Shown here: positions 27,634 to 36,367 of the stretch, piece by piece | How the letters are laid out: each line of letters begins with the position of its first letter | Numbering within the stretch: position 1 is the stretch's first letter | Assembly (NCBI GenBank): GCA_014650015.1 | Contig: BMUD01000012.1 | Span: 67,714-131,713 of the forward strand | DNA: 64,000 nt | Origin: Streptomyces griseoloalbus | GTDB lineage: Bacteria > Actinomycetota > Actinomycetes > Streptomycetales > Streptomycetaceae | Reading direction: 5' to 3' | Translations under genes and position numbers: made by a program | Notes under the pieces: generated by a model | What the model was told of the DNA's origin: nothing | Database searches by the model: none | The model's input: the letters and a program-made list of their open reading frames with translations, nothing else

Positions 27634-28680
27634 TCACTTGAACCCGGTGGGCATGTACTGGTCCACGTTCTCCTTGTCGACGACGGCCGAGTAGCAGGTC
27701 ACCGTCGAGGGGATCTCGAACTCGGCGAGGCCGCCGATGCCCTTGCCCTGGCCGAGGGCGCGGGCGAGGTCGATCGCGGACGCGGCCATGGTCGGCGGGT
27801 ACAGGACGGTCGCCTTCAGGACACCGTTGTCGGCCTTGATGGCCTCGAAGGCGGCGAGCGCGCCGGCGCCGCCCACCATCAGGAACTCGTCGCGACCGGC
27901 CTGTTCGATGGCGCGCAGCGCGCCCACGCCCTGGTCGTCGTCGTGGTTCCACAGCGCGTCGATCTCCGACTGCGCCTGGAGCAGCTGGGCCATCTTGGCC
28001 TGGCCGGACTCGACGGTGAACTCGGCGGCCTGCCGGGCCACCTTCTTGATGTTGGGGTAGTTCTTCAGCGCGTCGTCGAAGCCCTTGGTGCGCTGCTGGG
28101 TGAGCTCCAGGTTGTCCAGCCCGGCGAGTTCGACGACCCGGGCGTTCGGCTTGTCCTTGAGCTTCTCGCCGATGTAGTGACCGGCGTTCAGGCCCATGCC
28201 GTAGTTGTCGCCACCGACCCAGCAGCGGTAGGCCTGCGGGGTGTTGAAGATCCGGTCGAGGTTGACCACCGGGATGCCGGCCCGCATCGCCTTCAGCCCG
28301 ACCTGGGTGAGCGCCTTGCCGTCGGCCGGCAGCACCACCAGGACGTCGACCTTCTTGTTGATGAGGGTCTCGATCTGGCCGATCTGCTGGGCGGTGTCGT
28401 TGGAGCCCTCGGTGATCTCCAGGGTGACGTCGGAGTACTTCTCCGCCCGCTTCTTGGCGTTGTCGTTGATGGCGTTGAGCCATCCGTGGTCGGCCTGCGG
28501 TCCCGCGTAGCCGATGGTGACCGGCTTGCCGGGCTTGTCGTCGGCGGCGGGCTGGTCGTTGGCGGCCGGCTCGTCGGCGCTGGACTCGTTGCTCGTGCAC
28601 CCGGTGACGAGGGCACCGGCGGATACGGCGGCCGCTCCGAAGAGCAGCCCTCTGCGGCTCGTGAAAGGCGTCTGTGGCAT
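27634..28680 (-). CDS. Sugar ABC transporter substrate-binding lipoprotein
   Basis: This 348-residue binding protein has a Tat-type lipoprotein signal: SRRGLLFGAAAVSAGALVTGC, with the lipidated cysteine in LVTGC. The mature part is a type I periplasmic-binding fold (VTIGYAGPQADHGWLNAINDNAKK, INKKVDVLVVLPADGKALTQ, MRAGIPVVNLDRIF) like ribose- and inositol-binding proteins. ATG 28680 is chosen. An alternative ATG at 28701 overlaps the permease stop (ATGA) and would add seven residues without harming the signal. The ligand cannot be told from sequence. Confidence 0.88.
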   Translation of the reverse strand: MPQTPFTSRRGLLFGAAAVSAGALVTGCTSNESSADEPAANDQPAADDKPGKPVTIGYAGPQADHGWLNAINDNAKKRAEKYSDVTLEITEGSNDTAQQIGQIETLINKKVDVLVVLPADGKALTQVGLKAMRAGIPVVNLDRIFNTPQAYRCWVGGDNYGMGLNAGHYIGEKLKDKPNARVVELAGLDNLELTQQRTKGFDDALKNYPNIKKVARQAAEFTVESGQAKMAQLLQAQSEIDALWNHDDDQGVGALRAIEQAGRDEFLMVGGAGALAAFEAIKADNGVLKATVLYPPTMAASAIDLARALGQGKGIGGLAEFEIPSTVTCYSAVVDKENVDQYMPTGFK

Positions 28681-28697
28681 GGCGGTGAACCCTTTCC

Positions 28698-29717
28698 TCA
28701 TGTCGTGCTCGCGGTACGGCGCTGGACCAGCACGGCGGCGACGATGATCGCGCCCTTGGCGATCTGCTGGACGTCGCTCTGCAGGTTGTTCAGGGCGAAG
28801 ATGTTGGTGATCGTGGTGAAGATCAGGACGCCGAGGACGGAGCCGACGATGGTGCCGCGGCCCCCGGTGAGCAGGGTGCCGCCGATGATCGCGGCGGCGA
28901 TGGCGTCGAGTTCGTAGAGGTTGCCGTTGGTGTTCTGGCCGGAGCCGGCCAGGACGATCAGCAGGAAGGCGGCGATGCCGCAGCACAGCCCGGACAGCAG
29001 GTACAGGTAGAGCCGCTGGCGGCGTACGTCGATGCCGGCGAGCCGGGCGGCCTCCGCGTTGCCGCCGACGGCGACGGTGCGGCGGCCGAAGGTGGTCCGG
29101 TTGAGGACCAGCCAGCCGATGACGGTGACCGCTGCGAAGACCAGGACCAGCGGCGGGATGCCGAGGATGTAGGCGTCGCGTTCGCCGAGGTCGAGGACGC
29201 TGTCGACGCTGACGATCTGGGTCCGGCCGTCGGTGATCTGCAGGGCGAGGCCGCGGGCCGAGGCGAGCATGGCGAGGGTGGCGATGAACGGCACCATCCC
29301 GCCGTACGCGATGAGCACCCCGTTGACCAGCCCGCACCCCACTCCGACGGCGACGGCGGTGAACAGGATGCCGCCGAAACCGTACTCCTGGGTGGCGACG
29401 GTGGTGGCCCACACGGAGGCGAGGGCGACGATCGCGCCGACCGACAGGTCGATGCCGCCGGAGATGATGACGAAGGTCATGCCGACGGTGACGACACCGA
29501 TGACGGAGGCCTGGGTGAGGACGAGCTGGAGGTTGCGGGTGTCCAGGAACTCGTCCGGTTTGGTGATGCCGCCGATGAGGATCAGTACGGCGAGCACGCC
29601 GAGCAACGACAGCGTGCGGACGTCGGCGCGGAACAACACGGCGCGCCAGGGGGGTGTTTCGGCGGCCGACGGCACCTTGTCGGTGCTGTCCCGCGGCGGG
29701 GAGACGGGCTGCGTCAT
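28698..29717 (-). CDS. Sugar ABC transporter permease
   Basis: This 339-residue membrane protein of the RbsC/XylH family has about eight or nine hydrophobic segments. The family block FVIISGGIDLSVGAIVALASV lies near residues 82-102, and GGTLLTGGRGTIVGSVLGVLI lies near the C-terminus. As one subunit type it would form the homodimeric pore of the importer. Its ATG overlaps the ATPase stop (ATGA), so the subunits are translationally coupled. Confidence 0.9.
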   Translation of the reverse strand: MTQPVSPPRDSTDKVPSAAETPPWRAVLFRADVRTLSLLGVLAVLILIGGITKPDEFLDTRNLQLVLTQASVIGVVTVGMTFVIISGGIDLSVGAIVALASVWATTVATQEYGFGGILFTAVAVGVGCGLVNGVLIAYGGMVPFIATLAMLASARGLALQITDGRTQIVSVDSVLDLGERDAYILGIPPLVLVFAAVTVIGWLVLNRTTFGRRTVAVGGNAEAARLAGIDVRRQRLYLYLLSGLCCGIAAFLLIVLAGSGQNTNGNLYELDAIAAAIIGGTLLTGGRGTIVGSVLGVLIFTTITNIFALNNLQSDVQQIAKGAIIVAAVLVQRRTASTT

Positions 29718-31231
29718 GACGCCGGGCTTCCTTCCATGACCAGGTCGAGTACACGGTGTTCGTCGAGTTCGCGGGCGGGCGCCGTGTGGACGACGGTGCC
29801 CTCGCGCAGGACCAGGACGCGGTCGGCGAGGCCGAGCACCTCGGGCACCTCGCTGGAGACCAGCAGGACCGCGAGGCCTTCGTCCGCCAGTCGGCGGATG
29901 ACCGCGTAGAGCTCGGCGCGGGCGCCCACGTCGACGCCGCGGGTGGGTTCGTCGAGCAGCAGCACCCGGCAGCCGCGCAGCAGCCAGCGCGCGAGCACGG
30001 CCTTCTGCTGGTTGCCGCCGGACAGGGTGCGCACCGGCACGTCGGGGTTGTCGGGACGCAGGGACAGTTCGCGGGTGGCGGCTCGCGCGGCGCCCAGTTC
30101 GGCGCCGCGGTCGATCCAGCCGACCCGTGCGAAGCGGGACATGGAGGACACCGACACGTTGCGGGTGACGGATTCCAGCATGAGCAGGGCCTGCGCCTTG
30201 CGTTCCTCGGGGGCGAGCCCGAGCCCGGCGCTCACGGCCGCCCGCACACTGCCCGGTTTCAGGGGCCGTCCGTCGACCAGGACCCGGCCGGTGTCCGGCT
30301 TGCGGGCGCCGTAGACGGTCTCCAGGATCTCGGAGCGTCCGGAGCCCACGAGTCCCGCGAGTCCGACGATCTCACCGGGTCGCACCTGGAGGTCGAGGGG
30401 GGCGAACTCGCCCTCGCGGGAGAGCCCTTCGACGGTCAGCACCGGTTCGCCCTGCGGTGCGGCGGTGGGCCGTCGCGGGAAGACGTACTCGACGTTGCGT
30501 CCCGTCATCAGCGCGACCACCTCGCTGGTCGGCGTCGATTTGGCGGGCAGCCCGCCGGCCACGGCGCGGCCGTCCTTCAGCACGGTCACGCGGTCGCCGA
30601 TGCGCCGGATCTCCTCCAGGCGGTGCGAGATGTAGACGACGGCGACTCCGTCCGCGGTGAGGTCGCCCACGATACGGAAGAGGTTGTCGACCTCGTCCGG
30701 GTCGAGGGCCGCGGACGGCTCGTCCATCACGATGAGCCGAACCTCGTGGGAGAGCGCCCGCGCCATGGACACGATCTGCTGGTGCGCCGCCGACAGTTCA
30801 CCGACCAGCCGGCCGGGGTCGATCTCCGGGTGACCGAGTCGCTTGAGGAGCTGGGCCGTCGAGTCCCGGGCGACCTTGCCCCGTACGACGAAGCCGGCGG
30901 CCGTGGGTTCGTGGCCGAGGTGCACGTTCTCGGCGACCGACAGGTGTTCCACCAGGTCGAGTTCCTGGTAGATGGTGGCGATGCCGAGGCGCATGGCGGC
31001 GATCGGGGAGCGGAGCGTGACCTCTTCCGAACGCCAGCGGATGGTGCCCGTGTCGGGCTGGTGAGCGCCGGCCAGCACCTTGATCAGGGTGGACTTCCCG
31101 GCGCCGTTCTGGCCGAGCAGGCAGTGCACCTCGCCGGCCTGGACGTCGAGATCGACGCCGTCCAGGGCCCGGACTCCGGGGAACGACTTGGTGATGCCGG
31201 ACATGCTGAGCAGCGGTGGTTCTGGTGCCAT
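29714..31231 (-). CDS. Sugar ABC transporter ATP-binding protein (two nucleotide-binding domains)
   Basis: This 505-residue RbsA/MglA-type ATPase has two tandem domains. The first has Walker A GQNGAGKST, the signature LSAAHQQIVSMARAL and Walker B LIVMDEPSAAL. The second has a degenerate Walker A GLVGSGRSE, the signature LSGGNQQKAVLARWL and Walker B VLLLDEPTRG. It energises import of the sugar or cyclitol. It is the first gene of a five-gene leftward operon (ATPase, permease, binding protein, dehydrogenase, isomerase) just downstream of a ROK regulator. Confidence 0.92.
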   Translation of the reverse strand: MAPEPPLLSMSGITKSFPGVRALDGVDLDVQAGEVHCLLGQNGAGKSTLIKVLAGAHQPDTGTIRWRSEEVTLRSPIAAMRLGIATIYQELDLVEHLSVAENVHLGHEPTAAGFVVRGKVARDSTAQLLKRLGHPEIDPGRLVGELSAAHQQIVSMARALSHEVRLIVMDEPSAALDPDEVDNLFRIVGDLTADGVAVVYISHRLEEIRRIGDRVTVLKDGRAVAGGLPAKSTPTSEVVALMTGRNVEYVFPRRPTAAPQGEPVLTVEGLSREGEFAPLDLQVRPGEIVGLAGLVGSGRSEILETVYGARKPDTGRVLVDGRPLKPGSVRAAVSAGLGLAPEERKAQALLMLESVTRNVSVSSMSRFARVGWIDRGAELGAARAATRELSLRPDNPDVPVRTLSGGNQQKAVLARWLLRGCRVLLLDEPTRGVDVGARAELYAVIRRLADEGLAVLLVSSEVPEVLGLADRVLVLREGTVVHTAPARELDEHRVLDLVMEGSPAS

Positions 31232-31385
31232 GCGGATATCCCCTCGGCGGGCATGCGGGCCGGTGTCAGGGCGATCCCCTTGCGGGGCAAGCGTTTTCGG
31301 GCAGCGCGGGGTAGGGCGGTGGCGGTGGGTGTGGTGCCTGGTACCGGTGAAGTGTCCGTGCGGTGGAGCGGGTGCGGTGAAGGTG

Positions 31386-32576
31386 CTAGGCGGGTGAGAA
31401 AAGGTGGTCGCTGATGAGCCGGGCCGCGCCGATGACTCCGGCGGTGGGTCCCAACTCGCCCAGCACGATGGGCAGGTTGCCGGTGGCCAGGGGCAGCGAC
31501 TGCCGGTAGACCTGGGTGCGGATCGCGGCGAGCAGGGTGTGACCGAGTCCGGTCACCCCGCCGCCGATCACCACCAGACCGGGGTTGAAGAAGCTGACCA
31601 GGCCGGCGATGACCTGGCCGGTGCGGTTGCCGCCCTCGCGGATCAGATCGAGGGCGGTGGCGTCACCGGCCGCGGCCGCGGCGGCGACGTCGACGGCGCT
31701 GAGTGTGCCGTTCGACTCCAGTCGGTTCGCGAGTTCGGTGGAGAGCCGCTGTTCGGCGGCCTCCATGGCGTCCCGCGCGAGGGCCGCGCCGGAGAAGTGT
31801 GCCTCCAGACAGCCCCGGTTGCCGCAGGCGCACGGGCGGCCGTCGGGCACGGCCTGGATGTGCCCGATGTCGCCCGCGCTGCCCGTCGTACCGCGGTAGA
31901 CCTCACCGCCGACGACGATGCCGCAGCCGATGCCGGTACCGATCTTGACGACGAGGAAGTCGTGCACGGTGCGGGCGACGCCCGCGTGCTGCTCCCCCAT
32001 GGCCATCAGGTTCACGTCGTTGTCGACCATGACCGGACAGCCGAGGTCCTGGCTGAGCGCCTCCCGCACGGGGAAGCCGTCCCAGCCCGGCATGATCGGC
32101 GGAGCCACCGGGATGCCCTCGGGGAAGCGGACCGGGCCCGGGACGCCGATGCCGGCGCCGTCGAACCCCTCCGCGAGCCCCGAGGCCCGGAGCTTCGCCG
32201 CCATGGACAGCACGTGCTCGAAGACCACGACCGGGCCCTCGCGGACGTCCATGGGCTGGTTGATGTGCCCGAGGACCTCCAGTTCGGCGTTGGTGACGGC
32301 GACGTCGACCGAGGTCGCGCCGATGTCGACGCCGAGGAACCGCAGGTGCGGGTTGAGCCGGATGTTGTGGGAGCGCCGGCCACCGCGCGAGGCGGCGAGT
32401 CCGTCGGCCACGACGAGTTCCGTCTCCAGCAGCCGGTCCACCTCCACGGCCAGTTTCGACCGGGAGAGGTCGACCTGGTCGCCCAGCTGGGCACGGGAGT
32501 TGGGGCCACCGTCGCGCAGCAGCCTGAGCAGTCGGGCCTGGTGAGCGTTGGCGGGTCGCGCGGTCATACGTCTCAC
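31386..32576 (-). CDS. ROK family transcriptional regulator
   Basis: This 396-residue protein has an N-terminal winged helix (HQARLLRLLRDGGPNSRAQLGDQVDLSRSKLAVEVDRLLE). A sugar-kinase-like ROK domain follows, with LGVDIGATSVDVAVTN, VMVDNDVNLMAMGE and the zinc motif CACGNRGCLEAH. It probably senses a sugar and controls the adjacent ABC operon 154 bases downstream. A GTG at 32576 has GGAGG 5 bases upstream; ATG 32567 is an alternative. Confidence 0.88.
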   Translation of the reverse strand: MRRMTARPANAHQARLLRLLRDGGPNSRAQLGDQVDLSRSKLAVEVDRLLETELVVADGLAASRGGRRSHNIRLNPHLRFLGVDIGATSVDVAVTNAELEVLGHINQPMDVREGPVVVFEHVLSMAAKLRASGLAEGFDGAGIGVPGPVRFPEGIPVAPPIMPGWDGFPVREALSQDLGCPVMVDNDVNLMAMGEQHAGVARTVHDFLVVKIGTGIGCGIVVGGEVYRGTTGSAGDIGHIQAVPDGRPCACGNRGCLEAHFSGAALARDAMEAAEQRLSTELANRLESNGTLSAVDVAAAAAAGDATALDLIREGGNRTGQVIAGLVSFFNPGLVVIGGGVTGLGHTLLAAIRTQVYRQSLPLATGNLPIVLGELGPTAGVIGAARLISDHLFSPA

Positions 32577-32784
32577 GAGCCCCTCCCCGCCTCAATCGGC
32601 CTGTGCGCGCCGGATTCCGGCCACGTGTGTGGCGTGCTTTCGGATGGGAAAGTAGCAGCGCCTGCCGGAGGTGGGAAGAAGTCGCGCAGGAATTGGCCCT
32701 TACTTTTTCCACTCACAGGACAAAGGAGCTCGCGAGGTCGCCCGAAAACCGGGCGAAAGGGCGTGAAGCGATGACGGCGGGGAC

Positions 32785-33462
32785 TCAGGATTTCGAGCGC
32801 GCGTGGTACGAGCGGCGGGTGTGCTCGGTGTGTTCGCGCATCAGCCGGGTGGCCAGCTGCTCGTCGTGGGCCGCGATGGCGGCGATCATCTCGCGGTGCT
32901 CGACCCAGGACTGCTCACCGCGCTGCCGGGCGACCGGGGTGTAGTACCAGCGCACCCGCCGGTCGACCTGGGCGGCGAGCTCCGCGAGCACGGCGTTGCC
33001 GGCCAGGTCCATGATCTTGGCGTGGAAACGGGCGTTGAGGGCGACGGCGGTGTCCACGTCGTCGGCGTCCACGGCGTTGAGGCCCTCCGCGAGGATCGCC
33101 TCCAGGACCTCGATGCCCGCGCTGTCGGCGTTGCCCGCGGCGAGACGGGCGGCCTCGGCCTCCAGCAGCGTACGCACGGTGAGGAGCTGGTCGGCCTCCT
33201 CCTCCGTCGGCTCGTGCACGAACGCGCCCTGTGCGGGCCGCAGATCGACCCAGCCCTCGGTGTTGAGCCGCTGCAGCGCCTCGCGCACCGGCTGGCGGGA
33301 GACGCCGAGGTGCCCGGCGAGTTCGCTCTCGACCAGGTGCTGGCCCGGCTGGAGGGCGCGGGTGGTGATGAGTTCGAGCAGCGCCTCGTAGACGCGGTCG
33401 CGCAGCGGGCCGGGCCGTTCGAGCCTGGGCACCGCCCCCTGGGGCAGTCCTGCCGACAACAT
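32785..33462 (-). CDS. GntR family regulator, FCD/FadR subfamily
   Basis: This 225-residue repressor-type protein has a winged helix (LRDRVYEALLELITTRALQPGQHLVESELAGHLGVSRQPVREALQRLNTEGWV) and an FCD effector domain. The FCD metal ligands are likely in NARFHAKIMDL, WVEHREMI and LMREHTEHTR. FCD regulators usually sense small carboxylates. A motif CTGTAGACGAA lies 76-86 bases upstream of its start and recurs at the oxalate and formate operons, so it is the likely local regulator of oxalate/formate metabolism and of itself. GGAGGGGGA precedes ATG 33462. Confidence 0.88.
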   Translation of the reverse strand: MLSAGLPQGAVPRLERPGPLRDRVYEALLELITTRALQPGQHLVESELAGHLGVSRQPVREALQRLNTEGWVDLRPAQGAFVHEPTEEEADQLLTVRTLLEAEAARLAAGNADSAGIEVLEAILAEGLNAVDADDVDTAVALNARFHAKIMDLAGNAVLAELAAQVDRRVRWYYTPVARQRGEQSWVEHREMIAAIAAHDEQLATRLMREHTEHTRRSYHARSKS

Positions 33463-33537
33463 CGCGGTCCCCCTCCTCGGCAGCGCCGTGCACCGCCACG
33501 AACGCCGGTGTCACCGCAACGCCAGTAGTGATTGTCT

Positions 33538-33548
33538 TTCGTCTACAG
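33538..33548. promoter_or_regulatory. Operator-like motif upstream of the GntR gene
   Basis: TTCGTCTACAG here is the reverse complement of CTGTAGACGAA and fits the motif CWGTMGACGAA also seen at 5698-5708 and 36298-36308. It is followed by a second GTCTAC copy (TCTACGG), making a short direct repeat. The position fits autoregulation of the GntR gene. Confidence 0.5.
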
Positions 33549-33640
33549 TCTACGGCGCACAGGAGCTCGTGGGGCGAGGAGTGCCCGCGGGCCGAGGAGC
33601 CGGCCTCGTCGTACCCGTCCGGGGGACCGCGCGGAGCGGC

Positions 33641-34588
33641 TCAGGGGCAGCGTACGACCTGTCCGGCGTACGACAGGTTTCCCCCGAAGCCGAACAGCAG
33701 CACCGGTTCGCCGGTCGACACCGCGCCCTGTTCGACGAGTTTGGAGAAGGCCAGCGGGATGCTGGCGGCCGAGGTGTTGCCGGACTCGATGACATCGCGG
33801 GCGACGACGGCGTTGACGGCGCCGATCCGGCGCGCGAGGGGTTCGATGATCCGCAGGTTGGCCTGGTGCAGCACCACGCCGGCGAGGTCCTCCGGGGCCA
33901 GTCCCGCCTTCTCGCAGGCTTGGCGGGCGATGACGGGCAGCTGGGTGGCCGCCCAGCGGTAGACGCTCTGCCCCTCCTGGGCGAACCGCGGGGGTGTCCC
34001 CTCGATCCGCACCGCGTGCCCCATCTCGGGCACCGAGCCCCACAGCACCGGGCCGATCCCCGCCCCCTGGCCCGGCGCGCAGGCCTCCACCACGGCGGCT
34101 CCCGCCCCGTCGCCGACGAGCACGCAGGTGGAGCGGTCGGTCCAGTCGGTCACGTCGGTCATCTTGTCGGCGCCGACGACCAGCACCCGGCTCGCGCCGC
34201 CGGCCCGTACGGCGTGGTCGGCGGTGGCGAGGGCGTGGGTGAAGCCGGCGCACACCACGTTGATGTCCATGACGGCGGGCCCGGGCATGCCGAGACGGGC
34301 CGCGACCCGGGCGGCCATGTTGGGCGAGCGGTCGATCGCGGTGGAGGTGGCGAGCAGGACCAGGTCGATCTCGGCGGGTGTCCGGCCGGCCGCCGCCAGC
34401 GCCTTGGCGGCGGCGTGCGCGGCCAGCTCGTCGACCGGCTCGTCGGGACCCGCGATGTGCCTGGTGCGGATGCCCACCCGGCTGGTGATCCACGCGTCGC
34501 TGGTGTCGACCATGCCCGCCAGGTCCTCGTTGGTGAGGACCTTGGCGGGCTGGTAGTGGCCGACGGCGGCGATGCGCGAGCCGATCAT
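33641..34588 (-). CDS. Beta-ketoacyl-ACP synthase III (FabH-like), orphan
   Basis: This 315-residue ketosynthase III has the full catalytic triad: C113 in INVVCAGF, H241 in VLHQANL and N271 in ESGNTSAAS. The closing GFGGNLSYAGQVV is typical. It would condense an acyl-CoA starter with malonyl-ACP. No acyl carrier protein, other fatty-acid gene or polyketide gene lies nearby, so its role in this oxalate/formate region is unclear. It could use an unusual acyl-CoA. ATG 34588 has GGGGGA 6 bases upstream; a longer start at 34624 has none. Confidence 0.87.
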   Translation of the reverse strand: MIGSRIAAVGHYQPAKVLTNEDLAGMVDTSDAWITSRVGIRTRHIAGPDEPVDELAAHAAAKALAAAGRTPAEIDLVLLATSTAIDRSPNMAARVAARLGMPGPAVMDINVVCAGFTHALATADHAVRAGGASRVLVVGADKMTDVTDWTDRSTCVLVGDGAGAAVVEACAPGQGAGIGPVLWGSVPEMGHAVRIEGTPPRFAQEGQSVYRWAATQLPVIARQACEKAGLAPEDLAGVVLHQANLRIIEPLARRIGAVNAVVARDVIESGNTSAASIPLAFSKLVEQGAVSTGEPVLLFGFGGNLSYAGQVVRCP

Positions 34589-34732
34589 GGGTGATCCCCC
34601 TCGTGGGTCGGTTGCGGGATGCACCAGTCTGATCAGTGACTCACCGGTACGACGGTAGGTGAAGCGACAGGAAACGGGTACCGGGCTTGTCGGCTTCCGT
34701 CAGACCTGACGGGACCGCGCGCGGACCGGCCG

Positions 34733-34873
34733 TCACCCGGTGAACAGCTGTGTCGCCTTGCGCACGAGCTCGTACAGCCCGTAGGCGAGCGGCACCCCCA
34801 CCCACAGCCAGGCGAAGGTGATCAGCCCGCGGCGGCCGGGGCTAGGCGGACTCTGGCTGCTGTCGCCGGTCAT
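34733..34873 (-). CDS. 46-residue single-span membrane protein, MFS transporter small subunit
   Basis: This tiny gene encodes a polar serine/proline-rich start (MTGDSSQSPPSPGRRG), one hydrophobic helix (LITFAWLWVGVPLAYGLYEL) and a short basic tail ending QLFTG. ATG 34873 has a perfect AGGAGG 6 bases upstream. It overlaps the last 32 bases of the OFA transporter gene in another frame, which indicates coupled translation. It resembles the short conserved proteins encoded beside OFA-type transporters and annotated as MFS transporter small subunits. It may stabilise or gate the transporter; this role is inferred. Confidence 0.75.
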   Translation of the reverse strand: MTGDSSQSPPSPGRRGLITFAWLWVGVPLAYGLYELVRKATQLFTG

Positions 34874-36188
34874 CGGCGGCCTCCTGCGCTGTCTCGGGGC
34901 TGGGGCTGGGGACGTGGTGACGGGGGTGGACCGGCCGGACCAGCTCGTTGGCGACGAAGCCGACGACGAGCAGCCCGATCATGATGAGCAGCGACATCCC
35001 ATACAGGGACGAGCCGTGCCGGCCCGCCTCCTCCTGCCGGTCGGCGACCCAGTTCACGATCAGCGGCCCGAGCACGCCGGCCGTGGACCAGGCGGTGAGC
35101 AGCCGGCCGTGGATGGCGCCCACCTGGTAGGTGCCGAAAAGGTCCTTCAGATACGCCGGGACCGTGGCGAAGCCGCCGCCGTAGAAGGAGAGGATCACCA
35201 GCGCGCACAGCACGAACAAGGGCTTGGAGGCGTCGCCCCGCAGCGCGATGAGCGCGTACATCAGGGCGCCGGCGCCGAGGTACAGCCGGTAGACGTTCTT
35301 CCGGCCGATCAGGTCGGAGGTGGTCGACCAGCCGATACGGCCCGCCATGTTCGCCGCCGACAGCAGCGCGACGAAACCGGCGGCGGCCGTCGCCGACACC
35401 GGCGCGGAGGTGTCCGCGAAGAAGTCGGTGATCATCGGCGCGGCCTTCTCCAGGATGCCGATGCCCGCGGTGACGTTCATGCAGAGCACGATCCACAGCA
35501 GCCAGAACTGCGGGGTGCGCACGGCGGAGCGGGCGGAGACCTGCGGCCCGGCGTGCACGGCGGGCGCGCCGGCCACCGGACGCGCGGTGCGCGGTACCCG
35601 CACCAGCACCACACCGAGCAGCATGAACACGGCGTAGGTCAGCCCGTGCACGAGGAAGGCGAGCGCGATGCCGGAACTGTCGGTGCCGAAGGAGTCGAGC
35701 ATCTGCGCCGACCAGGGCGAGGCGATCAGCGCGCCGCCGCCGAAGCCCATGATGGCGATGCCGGTGGCCATGCCGGGCCGGTCCGGGAACCACTTGATCA
35801 GCGTCGAGACGGGCGAGATGTAGCCGATGCCCAGGCCGATGCCGCCGACGAAGCCGTAACCGAGGACGATCAGCCAGTACTGCTCGGTGGCCGCGCCCAG
35901 CGCGGAGAGCAGGAAGCCGGAGGAGAAGCAGACCAGGGCCACGGTCATCGCCCAGCGCGGTCCCCGGCGTTCGACGAGGGTGCCGCCGAACGCGGCGGAC
36001 AGACCGAGCATGACGATGCCGAGCTGGAAGGGCAGGGCGCTCTGGGTGCCGCTGAGACCGAGCGCGGACTCGAGCGGCGGTTTGAACACGCTCCACGCGT
36101 AGGCCTGGCCGATGGAGAGGTGAACGGAGAGCGCGGCCGGCGGGACGAGCCAGCGGCTCCAGCCGGGGGGTGCGACGGGGGGACTCAT
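34842..36188 (-). CDS. OFA family major facilitator, probable oxalate/formate transporter
   Basis: This 448-residue protein with about 12 hydrophobic segments starts SPPVAPPGWSRWLVPPAALSVHLSIGQAYAWSVFKPPLE, a strongly OFA-like N-terminus. GYGFVGGIGLGIGYISPVSTLIKWFPDRPGMATG is the family's core block. ATG 36188 was chosen over an upstream TTG at 36260 because it sits right before the conserved start and after a GGGGA. It faces the formate dehydrogenase operon across a 180-base region containing an operator-like palindrome, and it overlaps the small-subunit gene at its 3-prime end. It probably moves oxalate and/or formate. Confidence 0.85.
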   Translation of the reverse strand: MSPPVAPPGWSRWLVPPAALSVHLSIGQAYAWSVFKPPLESALGLSGTQSALPFQLGIVMLGLSAAFGGTLVERRGPRWAMTVALVCFSSGFLLSALGAATEQYWLIVLGYGFVGGIGLGIGYISPVSTLIKWFPDRPGMATGIAIMGFGGGALIASPWSAQMLDSFGTDSSGIALAFLVHGLTYAVFMLLGVVLVRVPRTARPVAGAPAVHAGPQVSARSAVRTPQFWLLWIVLCMNVTAGIGILEKAAPMITDFFADTSAPVSATAAAGFVALLSAANMAGRIGWSTTSDLIGRKNVYRLYLGAGALMYALIALRGDASKPLFVLCALVILSFYGGGFATVPAYLKDLFGTYQVGAIHGRLLTAWSTAGVLGPLIVNWVADRQEEAGRHGSSLYGMSLLIMIGLLVVGFVANELVRPVHPRHHVPSPSPETAQEAADDRRQQPESA

Positions 36189-36284
36189 GAGTCCCCAACC
36201 GTAGGGACCGATGGTGCCGTTGAGAAGGCGGTTGAGGAGACAACCACTGGTGCTGCACAAAGCCTTGCTGAGGCTACCTCCATA

Positions 36285-36308
36285 CTGTAGACAATATTTC
36301 GTCGACAG
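36285..36308. promoter_or_regulatory. Operator-like inverted repeat between OFA and formate dehydrogenase operons
   Basis: CTGTAGAC (36285-36292) and GTCGACAG (36301-36308) form an 8-bp inverted repeat with one mismatch around 8 bases. The right half with its spacer reads TTCGTCGACAG, fitting CWGTMGACGAA on the minus strand. The two other copies lie upstream of the oxalate operon and of the GntR gene. Confidence 0.6.
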
Positions 36309-36367
36309 AGATTCGGCAGTTCCCGCGGTTCCTCGGTATCCCTCGACCGGACGGAGCTCCCCCCGCC

